Source: CAIJXB01 sp964439595
Lineage (GTDB): Bacteria > Chlamydiota > Chlamydiia > Chlamydiales > Rhabdochlamydiaceae
Reading direction: 5' to 3'
Assembly (NCBI GenBank): GCA_964439595.1
Contig: CAYTOK010000016.1
Location: forward strand, 1 to 50,783
DNA: 50,783 nt
Numbering within the stretch: the first letter of the stretch is position 1; each line of letters starts with the position of its first letter. Position numbers and translations under genes: made by a program. Below are positions 44,797 through 50,783 of this stretch, piece after piece. A model generated the notes under the pieces. The model made no database searches and was not told the DNA's origin. It was given only the letters and a program-made list of their open reading frames with translations.

Positions 44797-44827
44797 GAAA
44801 ATCACCGGTTTCTTGCCGGTGGTTTTC
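44797..44827 (+). terminator. Hairpin after the PIN-PhoH gene
   Basis: GAAAATCACCGG at 44797-44808 pairs with CCGGTGGTTTTC at 44816-44827 (12 bp with one T-G, 7-nt loop), 20 nt after the stop. The T-rich 3' arm supports termination, although no long T-run follows. Confidence 0.65.
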
Positions 44828-44856
44828 TACTCTAAGTACATTTTTCTGAGGTTTAT

Positions 44857-45171
44857 ATGAGTATAAGATTAGGAGTTATGGCTTTAGATCCACTTGGTAT
44901 AGATGAGATGGAAAGGGAACGGCCAGGCGTTTTAGTTGATGGGGCTTTTCTTTGTCGTGTAAGTTTTGTGTTTTTTATAGCTTGTACAGGCGGAGTTGTG
45001 GCAAATAGTCTAATTCAAGAGGCTCAATACTCTTATCAAATAGCAGGAGTAATGGTAGGAGCCGGCTTAGGACTTTGTTTACTAACAGTTTTGAAGGTTT
45101 GGAAAACGTACATCTGCGATGGTCTAGTGGTTTATAGTTCTTTACCTCCTAACTTGTCGTATATGGTTTGA
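44857..45171 (+). CDS. Small membrane protein, Inc-like
   Basis: A 104-residue protein with two hydrophobic helices close together (FLCRVSFVFFIACTGGVVA and YQIAGVMVGAGLGLCLLTVL), joined by a short loop, with short soluble ends. This paired arrangement is the usual criterion for chlamydial inclusion-membrane proteins, although any small two-helix protein would look similar. GAGG lies 6 nt before the ATG. Its 3' end overlaps the convergent kinase gene by 30 bp. No homologue recognised. Confidence 0.6.
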   Translation: MSIRLGVMALDPLGIDEMERERPGVLVDGAFLCRVSFVFFIACTGGVVANSLIQEAQYSYQIAGVMVGAGLGLCLLTVLKVWKTYICDGLVVYSSLPPNLSYMV

Positions 45172-45678
45172 GGCGTTTTTTTGCAGGAAGGCTTCAATGT
45201 CTTTTTGATTTTTTATTTCGTAAAAAATCACATTTGGGTAGGCTCTTCGAAGTTCTTGAATGATAGGATCTACCCGCTTAGTAAAATTCCATAGATAGCG
45301 TATTAAGCGCATAGGTACTTTTTCTACGCAGCCATCTGCTCTATCTGCAATTTGTGTATTTTTTAAAAATAGCCTTTTAAAAATACGCCAAAGACAAACT
45401 AGACGGTTGCATCTAAAGTAGAGAGCTATGTCAGCCCGGTTAAAACGCATTTTTAAGGATCGCAGTGCATTTCCGTCGATAATCCAACTTTCTTTTTCGA
45501 CCAACCTTTCTTGGATGTATAAGAACTCAGCTGTGTTGTGCTCTTGCCAATTTTCTACATAGAAATATTTATCTAAATGGAATACGGGAAGGTTTAAGAG
45601 GTTACTGAGCTCTACAGCAAAAGTAGATTTTCCGCTGCCAGGAACTCCAAAGATCATGATTTTTTTAGGGGGTCTCAT
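45142..45678 (-). CDS. P-loop nucleotide kinase, FlaR/adenylate kinase-like
   Basis: A protein of about 178 residues with Walker A GVPGSGKST near its start, then NLPVFHLDKYFYVENWQEHN and SWIIDGNALRSLKMRFNRAD, the pattern of the small P-loop kinases often labelled 'topology modulation protein' (FlaR). Related proteins phosphorylate nucleotides; the true substrate is unknown. I start it at ATG 45678 (MRPPKKIMIFG). The longer frame from 45711 would begin inside the terminator hairpin of the neighbouring helicase. The 3' end overlaps the small membrane protein gene. Confidence 0.82.
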   Translation of the reverse strand: MRPPKKIMIFGVPGSGKSTFAVELSNLLNLPVFHLDKYFYVENWQEHNTAEFLYIQERLVEKESWIIDGNALRSLKMRFNRADIALYFRCNRLVCLWRIFKRLFLKNTQIADRADGCVEKVPMRLIRYLWNFTKRVDPIIQELRRAYPNVIFYEIKNQKDIEAFLQKNASNHIRQVRR

Positions 45679-45694
45679 GTAAGCCCTGTAGATA

Positions 45695-45737
45695 AAATCC
45701 CCCTCCTGCATTTGCGGAAGGGGGATTTGCTTTTTTT
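45695..45737. terminator. Bidirectional terminator between helicase and P-loop kinase genes
   Basis: AAATCCCCCT at 45695-45704 pairs with AGGGGGATTT at 45719-45728 (10 bp, with a further short inner stem), followed on the plus strand by GCTTTTTTT. On the minus strand the stem begins 8 nt after the helicase stop and is followed by TATCTAC, so that direction is weaker. Its position also rules out the longer start of the kinase gene. Confidence 0.7.
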
Positions 45738-47304
45738 AATATCTTTTCTTAGGCTTTTTTACAGCATCACCCGGATGAGCAAATTTCTTTTTGGGATAAG
45801 ATCCAAAGGCGTCTGGTTGGACCCTTTCGCTTCTACCACTATTAAATTTACCTTCGCCCCGGCCTTCTCTACCAAAAGAGCGAGGTTTTGATTTCCCAAA
45901 AGATCTGTTGTTATCAAATCGACGGTCCGATCTGCTGTCTTGTCTTTTAGGAGCATTGATTGCATCTAAGATGCCAATTGTTTCTGGCCCTTCGATAGGG
46001 TTTTTTGCTAAAATCCATCCTAGAAGTTTTGCGGAAAGTGTCTCTAGGTCCATTTCTTTTTGTACGGATTCAATAACCCCAGGAATGTCGCTTGTAGGCA
46101 CTTGACCTTTAATTTGTGTTAAAAGTCTGTGTACTTGGGATTTGCGGATTTCTTGTTTAGAAGGGATGAAGAATCTTTCTAAATGGCCTCCTGCGCTTTT
46201 TTGAAATTGAAGAAGCTTACTATACTCTCTTGGTGTAACAAAAGTAATAGAAGTACCTTTTCTGCCGGCACGACCTGTTCTGCCGATTCTATGTACGTAA
46301 TTTTCTGCATCAAAAGGAATGTGGTAGTTAATTACATGAGACACGTCAATGATGTTAAGCCCTCTGGCTGCCACATCTGTAGCCACTAAAATTTTAGATT
46401 TTCCGGTTCTAAAAGAGTGGGTTACTTGCTCTCTTTGTGATTGTTCCATGTCTCCATGAAGCCCGCTAGCAGCTTGTCCTCTTTGGATTAGAACTTGAGT
46501 AAGTCTATCTACTTCTTTTTTTGTTTTACAGAAGATGATCGACTTGAAAAGTTCATTAGCTTCAAAAAGGCGAACTATAGCTTCATCTCTTTCAAAGTCT
46601 TGTAATACACAGTAATGTTGTGCTATGTCTGTGTTAGTTGTTTGTGTTTGTGTAGCTTTGACTACTATAGGGGATTTTAAGATCCTTTTTGCAAGAGATT
46701 GAATAGCGGAGGGCATTGTTGCAGAGAACATCAAAGTCTGACGTTCTTTAGGAAGAAACTCGAAGATCGCTTGTAAATCTTCCAAGAATCCCATATCGAG
46801 CATCTCGTCCGCTTCATCTATAATGATGAGGGATGGATTAAATGGTCCAATTTTTTTTCCTTGGAGAAGATCTAGTAATCTTCCTGGGGTGGCAACTACG
46901 ATCTGTGCGCCTCGTTTAATAGCATCAATTTGATTATAAAAAGATTTACCACCGTAGATAGTTGCTGTTTTTACTTTTAAGAAGCTACCTAAGCGGATAA
47001 TTTCGTCACTTACTTGCGATGCGAGCTCTCTTGTAGGGGTAATCACAAGAACTTCTACTTCCCCTGTATTTTTTAAAAGGTTAATTGCAGGAAGTGCAAA
47101 GGCTGCCGTTTTTCCTGTCCCTGTCTGCGCATGTCCTATTACATCGGATCCTGCTAAAATGAGGGGGATTACTTCCTGTTGAATCGGGCTGGGTGTTTTG
47201 AATCCAGCTTTTTTTAAAGCGTCTAAAAGACCTTGTTTAAGGTTTAAACTTTCAAAACCATTTTCTGCTATAACTTCTATCTCTTCTATTTCTTCTATGA
47301 TCAT
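45736..47304 (-). CDS. DEAD-box RNA helicase
   Basis: A 522-residue ATP-dependent RNA helicase. All core motifs are present: the Q-motif region FKTPSPIQQEVIP, AQTGTGKTAAF (I), PTRELA (Ia), TPGRLLDLL (Ib), IDEADEML (II), SATM (III), ATDVAARGLNI (V) and HRIGRTGRAGRKG (VI). After about residue 440 the tail is rich in Arg, Gly, Ser and Lys (RSDRRFDNNRSFGKSKPRSF), as in RhlE/DeaD-type proteins that use a basic tail to hold RNA. Likely roles are ribosome assembly and mRNA decay. Subtype is left open. Confidence 0.93.
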   Translation of the reverse strand: MIIEEIEEIEVIAENGFESLNLKQGLLDALKKAGFKTPSPIQQEVIPLILAGSDVIGHAQTGTGKTAAFALPAINLLKNTGEVEVLVITPTRELASQVSDEIIRLGSFLKVKTATIYGGKSFYNQIDAIKRGAQIVVATPGRLLDLLQGKKIGPFNPSLIIIDEADEMLDMGFLEDLQAIFEFLPKERQTLMFSATMPSAIQSLAKRILKSPIVVKATQTQTTNTDIAQHYCVLQDFERDEAIVRLFEANELFKSIIFCKTKKEVDRLTQVLIQRGQAASGLHGDMEQSQREQVTHSFRTGKSKILVATDVAARGLNIIDVSHVINYHIPFDAENYVHRIGRTGRAGRKGTSITFVTPREYSKLLQFQKSAGGHLERFFIPSKQEIRKSQVHRLLTQIKGQVPTSDIPGVIESVQKEMDLETLSAKLLGWILAKNPIEGPETIGILDAINAPKRQDSRSDRRFDNNRSFGKSKPRSFGREGRGEGKFNSGRSERVQPDAFGSYPKKKFAHPGDAVKKPKKRY

Positions 47305-47451
47305 TTTTAATGCCCTAGTGTTATGGGATTTTTATGAGGCTTTTGTGCCATTGACTGTAAGCGCTTCGTCCGTCAATAAAAATCACAAGATTAAAGAAAA
47401 TCTTGAAAACCCTAGAAATGAAGCAATCAGTCAAAATAAATGAATCTAATC

Positions 47452-47477
47452 ATTAATCACGAAAATGATACCATGAA
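47452..47477 (+). repeat. First copy of a 26-bp direct repeat (promoter-like)
   Basis: ATTAATCACGAAAATGATAC continuing CATGAA matches 48038-48063 in 21 of 26 positions, including the shared block AAAATGATACCAT. The second copy lies just upstream of uup and may contain its -10 region. The two flank 47478-48037, which holds only a doubtful small frame. Confidence 0.5.
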
Positions 47478-47622
47478 TGGATAATTTTAAAAAGCAGAAT
47501 AAAGCATTATTTCGTTAAAAGGTCTTTTTAGATCTCTTTGAGTGTGAAAATAAAATTTCACCTCATAGTGAAAATGGGGATTTACGATAGAAGTTTTTTT
47601 CAGATGGGAAAGAAGTATATTT

Positions 47623-47940
47623 TTATCCAAAAGGAGGAATTGGCGGAAGTTTCCAAGAAACCTTTAGTCCATTTATGATATTTTTTTTAATAAAGGCTAG
47701 GGTGTACTGCTGTATTTTTTTATTGTTTTTCTCCTTGGGCTCTGCAACGGTTAGTTTTTTTGCAAAATAGTGTTTCAAATTACTTGTCGGAGGGTTGGGA
47801 AGCTTTTGTATTAGAGTTGCTACTTTTTTATGGTGAGATGGTGGTGTACTATTATACTTTGGATTTTTTTTTAAAGGTTGTAAGCTTATAAAAGTATAAG
47901 TGTTAGAGGAGAAAGTTTTTGAACTATTTTGAATCGGCAT
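47623..47940 (-). CDS. Doubtful small basic protein
   Basis: A 105-residue frame rich in Lys, Pro, Ser and Asn (LPNPPTSNLKHYFAKKLTVA, then KKIQQYTLAFIKKNIINGLK), ending KLPPIPPFG. No domain, membrane segment or convincing ribosome site is visible. Its composition follows the AT-rich DNA, but the frame is open over most of an 805-bp gap and the C-terminal third looks protein-like. It could be a lineage-specific secreted peptide or a chance frame. The rest of 47305-48109 has no other supported gene. Confidence 0.35.
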   Translation of the reverse strand: MPIQNSSKTFSSNTYTFISLQPLKKNPKYNSTPPSHHKKVATLIQKLPNPPTSNLKHYFAKKLTVAEPKEKNNKKIQQYTLAFIKKNIINGLKVSWKLPPIPPFG

Positions 47941-48037
47941 GGTGAAAAAAAATGGTTGTTGATATCCTGAGATTATTGTGAAAAGTGTTTTTTGTCAAAA
48001 AGTTTAATGTAAAAAATGATTTTTTAAAATAAACACA

Positions 48038-48063
48038 TTTAATCGTAAAAATGATACCATCAA
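48038..48063 (+). repeat. Second copy of the 26-bp direct repeat, upstream of uup
   Basis: TTTAATCGTAAAAATGATAC continuing CATCAA, 47 bp before the chosen uup start. The GATACCAT core may serve as an extended -10 element. Confidence 0.5.
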
Positions 48064-48109
48064 GGAACAGGTTTCTTTGAAAGTTGAAATTTTATGGAGA
48101 GTAATTTTT

Positions 48110-49882
48110 GTGACACTACTTATTAACGCGCAATCTCTTTCTAAATCGTTTGGATCGCAAAATCTTTTTATAGACATCTCTTTTTCTTTGTATGAGGGGG
48201 ACAGGATGGGACTTGCAGGTCCTAATGGAGCTGGCAAGTCTACTTTATTGAAAATTTTATTCGGCATGGAGAAGCCGGATTCAGGGGTTATAGCCAAGAA
48301 GCAGGGGGTGAAAATTGCCTATGCAAGTCAGGCTCCTGATTTTCCATCTAAGCCTTTAGAGGAGGTTTTACTTGAAGCTAATTCGAATCTGCCGAAAGAA
48401 GAAGCTGAGATAAAAGCGTGTATTTTACTTGATAAAGCCGGTTTTACTGATTTTTCACAAGACGCTTCCAAGCTTTCCGGCGGATGGAAAAAAAGATTAG
48501 ATGTGATTCGCGTTCTTATGCAAGAACCGGATCTTATTCTTTTAGATGAGCCCACCAATCACTTGGATTTAGAAGGAATTCTTTGGCTTGAGAAATTTTT
48601 AAAAAAAGAGAGGATTTCCTTTCTTATTGTAAGTCATGATCGATATTTTTTAGAAAATATTTGCACTAAGATGTTAGAGCTTAATCGCTGCTTCCCTAAG
48701 GGGACTTTTTTCGCGGATGCTAGTTGGTCGACTTTTATGGAAAGAAGGCTTGATTTTTTAGAGACCCAGCTAAAGCAAGAAAGAAGCCTGGCTTCCACGG
48801 TACGTGAAGAAATTGAGTGGATGAAAAAGTCTCCTAAAGCGCGGACGACAAAATCTAAATCTCGTATACAAAGAGCAGAAGGAATGATTCAGCAGCTTCA
48901 AGATCTGGGGGATAGAAACCAAAAAAAAGATGTTTCTATTGATTTTGTGGCTTCAGAAAGAGAAACGCGTAACCTTATCGTTGTAAAAAATCTTACTAAA
49001 AGTTTAGGAGGGAAGAAATTGTTTCAAGGTATTGACTTGAAACTTTCTCCAGGCAGCCGATTAGGGATAGTAGGAGGGAACGGCACTGGTAAAACTACTC
49101 TGTTAAAAATTTTAGCAGGGGAAATGACTCAAGATTTGGGGACAGTAAAATACGCTCAGGATTTAAAGCTTGTATACTTTGATCAACACAGAGAGAAAAT
49201 AGATCCCAAAATCACTTTAAGAGAGGCTCTTTCTCCTTCTGGAGATTTTGTGAAATTTAAAGGACAAGAGATTCATGTTAACGGCTGGGCTAAAAAATTT
49301 CTTTTCTATCCCGACAGATTAAATCTTCCTGTTAGTTGCCTTTCAGGAGGCGAAAAGGCTCGCATTCTGCTTGCTAGGCTTATGTTACAACCTGCAGATA
49401 TTCTCTTTTTAGATGAGCCCACTAATGATCTAGATATAGCTACTTTAGAGGTTATTGAAAATAGCCTACTAGAGTTTCCTGGAGCTGTTTTGTTAATTAG
49501 CCATGACAGATGTCTTATGGATCGTGTGTGCACCCAGATTTTAGGTCTTGGGCAGGGGCAAGAAGAAACGCTTTTTGCGGATTATTTTCAGTGGGAAAAA
49601 GCTTTTCAGGCAGGCTTTTCAAAGAAAGAAAAGCCTGAGGTGGTGGTTAAGCCTCAAGCCTCCTCAGAAGGTAAAAAGCTTTCTTATAAAGAGAAAAAAG
49701 AACTAGAGGGTATGGAGTCAGCGATCAGTGGAAAAGAAGAGTCTTTAGCTGCTATGCAAGCTGAATTAGAAGAAGTAGGGGCAGATCCGGGGAAATCTCT
49801 AGCTCTCTATCAGAAAATGGCAGAAGTCCAAAGTGCCTTAGATCTTCTTTATAGCAGATGGCAGGAGCTTTTAGATAGGTAA
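48110..49882 (+). CDS. uup: ABC-F family ATPase, Uup-like
   Basis: A 590-residue ABC-F protein with two cassettes: GPNGAGKSTLLK, LSGGWKKRLDVIRVL and LLDEPTNHLDLEG, then GGNGTGKTTLLK, LSGGEKARILLARL and FLDEPTNDLDIAT. The linker has TTKSKSRIQRAEGMI. The C-terminal ~70 residues (KLSYKEKKELEGMESAISGK onward) match the Uup C-terminal coiled-coil domain, which binds DNA in E. coli Uup. Uup acts on the ribosome and affects transposon excision. I choose GTG 48110, giving the usual N-terminus VTLLINAQSLSKSFG with GGAG upstream; a TTG at 48077 would add 11 residues. It is a different subgroup from the ABC-F at 273-2078. Confidence 0.9.
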   Translation: MTLLINAQSLSKSFGSQNLFIDISFSLYEGDRMGLAGPNGAGKSTLLKILFGMEKPDSGVIAKKQGVKIAYASQAPDFPSKPLEEVLLEANSNLPKEEAEIKACILLDKAGFTDFSQDASKLSGGWKKRLDVIRVLMQEPDLILLDEPTNHLDLEGILWLEKFLKKERISFLIVSHDRYFLENICTKMLELNRCFPKGTFFADASWSTFMERRLDFLETQLKQERSLASTVREEIEWMKKSPKARTTKSKSRIQRAEGMIQQLQDLGDRNQKKDVSIDFVASERETRNLIVVKNLTKSLGGKKLFQGIDLKLSPGSRLGIVGGNGTGKTTLLKILAGEMTQDLGTVKYAQDLKLVYFDQHREKIDPKITLREALSPSGDFVKFKGQEIHVNGWAKKFLFYPDRLNLPVSCLSGGEKARILLARLMLQPADILFLDEPTNDLDIATLEVIENSLLEFPGAVLLISHDRCLMDRVCTQILGLGQGQEETLFADYFQWEKAFQAGFSKKEKPEVVVKPQASSEGKKLSYKEKKELEGMESAISGKEESLAAMQAELEEVGADPGKSLALYQKMAEVQSALDLLYSRWQELLDR

Positions 49883-49983
49883 GATATCCCAGCTATAAAT
49901 ATAGCTAGGAATTTTTAGGAAATTTATCCCTTAAGCTTTCTTTGGGGGCAAAGAGAACAGGCGGGTTTTTTCTAAAAGAGTCC

Positions 49984-50538
49984 TCACCCCAGTTTCTTAT
50001 CCACTATATTGCCCAGCAGCTCCTTCTCCACTATATTGAATATGAGGAATGGAATATCCTTATCAGTGTAGGTTTCGGCTCTTTTTTTTCCGCAAAACTC
50101 TATAACCGCGGCTTGCCCTTCTGATTTAGACATAATGGTGAATAGAGAAAAGCGAGAAGCTCGTTTTTCTACTAGATTTAAGACGTTCTTTTGAAGTGTT
50201 AAAAGGTGAGTATCGTTTTGATTCATGCTAGTTTTTCCAAATAATTTAAGAGCTAGGACAAATTGATCTGTTTTAAGCAGGGTGTTGAATTGGGTTTGCA
50301 GAGAGAGGATTGGGTTAGTTAACTGGGTATTTAAAGCGGCTTGGATATCTGAATCGGTCATTTTGCCAAATGGTTGATAATTGAAAAATAATTTGTCTAA
50401 GAGTTTTTCTGTTTGAAACTTGAACTGTTTATCGATAATTTTAGCACACTTGTCGGCTAGGTAGAGGGCATCGTATTTTAGACCGCTTAAAACCCACATG
50501 CTATTTTCTTTAAAAGTTTGCAATCCTTGAATAACCAT
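49984..50538 (-). CDS. Hypothetical helical protein
   Basis: A 184-residue protein without a recognised family. AAGGGGAAG precedes the ATG, so it is probably expressed. It looks helical throughout, with no membrane segment or signal peptide. The segment FSLFTIMSKSEGQAAVIEF resembles the end of the protein at 10343-11677 (IGIIFRESNRGTALFEFI) in hydrophobic pattern, which might mean a shared C-terminal helical domain, but this is weak. The gene is convergent with uup. Confidence 0.6.
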   Translation of the reverse strand: MVIQGLQTFKENSMWVLSGLKYDALYLADKCAKIIDKQFKFQTEKLLDKLFFNYQPFGKMTDSDIQAALNTQLTNPILSLQTQFNTLLKTDQFVLALKLFGKTSMNQNDTHLLTLQKNVLNLVEKRASRFSLFTIMSKSEGQAAVIEFCGKKRAETYTDKDIPFLIFNIVEKELLGNIVDKKLG

Positions 50539-50730
50539 AATATCTTCCCCTTCGGTTGTATTTTTATATTAATGACTTATTATAATATTTATTTATTTTT
50601 ATTTCAATGGGTATTATTAATGTTTTAGCGCGTGGTTTACACTTCTATAGGGACATCGAACGGATCGTCGGATCTTGTTGTATATTATCAAGGTGTATCT
50701 TTGTGTAAGGAGAAATCTCAGAGTATTTGG

Positions 50731-50766
50731 TCAACTACCCCGCCCTAAAGGACGTAGCTTGTAGCT
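50731..50766 (+). mobile_element. Likely IS200/IS605-type element end
   Basis: TCAACTACCCCGCCCTAAAG followed by GACGTAGCTTGTAGCT has the hallmark 'ccccgccctaaaggacg..gcttg' seen at the ends of tnpB-bearing IS200/IS605 elements. It includes a short imperfect hairpin. No TnpB frame exists between 50539 and 50730, so the element either extends past the window edge or is a solo end. A weaker relative is at 41-80. Confidence 0.5.
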
Positions 50767-50783
50767 AAAAGATTTTTCTCTTG

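Noticed and set aside
47198..47443. An 81-residue plus-strand frame over the helicase start
   Set aside because: Half is antisense to the helicase N-terminus and the rest is AT-rich leader sequence without a ribosome site.
1..50783. CRISPR array, prophage, tRNA or rRNA genes
   Set aside because: No regularly spaced repeat-spacer array, phage structural gene, tRNA cloverleaf or rRNA sequence was recognised; the only regular arrays are the 20-bp repeats before fic and the coding 180-bp repeats.

Overview
The window looks like chromosome of an AT-rich member of the Chlamydiota, most likely a chlamydia-like (environmental) lineage rather than Chlamydia itself. Three things point there. First, from memory, several neighbourhoods match Chlamydia trachomatis gene order: serS / small membrane protein / zntA-type ATPase, glgA next to pgsA, and hflX next to a PhnP-like hydrolase. 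Second, two proteins (at 6435 and 44857) carry the paired hydrophobic segments typical of inclusion-membrane (Inc) proteins. Third, there are large lineage-specific, Ser-rich or eukaryote-like proteins (kinases, a Fic protein). No rRNA or tRNA gene was recognised. The species cannot be named from the sequence alone.

Layout. 1-4630: a YheS-like ABC-F ATPase and a three-gene ABC-2 exporter, all on the minus strand. 4810-6237: a MntA/HepT toxin-antitoxin locus whose hepT is frameshifted at a poly-A tract, followed by a decayed ISL3-like insertion sequence with both terminal inverted repeats and a perfect 8-bp target duplication. 6435-11677: an Inc-like coiled-coil protein, an unknown protein, class I fructose-bisphosphate aldolase and an unknown Ser/Pro-rich protein. 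11772-15895: a NUDIX hydrolase coupled to a large AsmA-like protein. 16127-22779: three tandem kinase-like genes holding four kinase domains, all sharing an unrecognised N-terminal domain; the middle gene carries three 60-residue repeats at exact spacing. This is the most original part of the window.

22868-27250: an acyltransferase-ACP-acyl-ACP synthetase fusion overlapping cysS, then a small winged-helix-like protein. Converging on it is a tightly packed minus-strand operon, serS-M18 aminopeptidase-VIT-like transporter-ZntA-like P-type ATPase (32467 to 27230), which joins translation, peptide turnover and metal handling. 32601-34273 is an accessory islet: four 20-bp-spaced repeats, a Fic protein with a degenerate catalytic motif, a decayed copy of part of serS, and one orphan end of the same ISL3-like element.

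34406-49882 is mostly housekeeping: rlmN, pgsA, glgA, PhnP-like hydrolase, hflX, a DUF455 ferritin-like protein, a secreted SH3b protein, a Cys-rich protein, a PIN-PhoH ATPase, a small Inc-like protein, a FlaR-like P-loop kinase, a DEAD-box helicase and Uup. A strong plus-strand terminator at 42477-42518 has no plus-strand gene in front of it and suggests an unannotated small RNA. The two window edges carry related motifs resembling ends of IS200/IS605-type elements.
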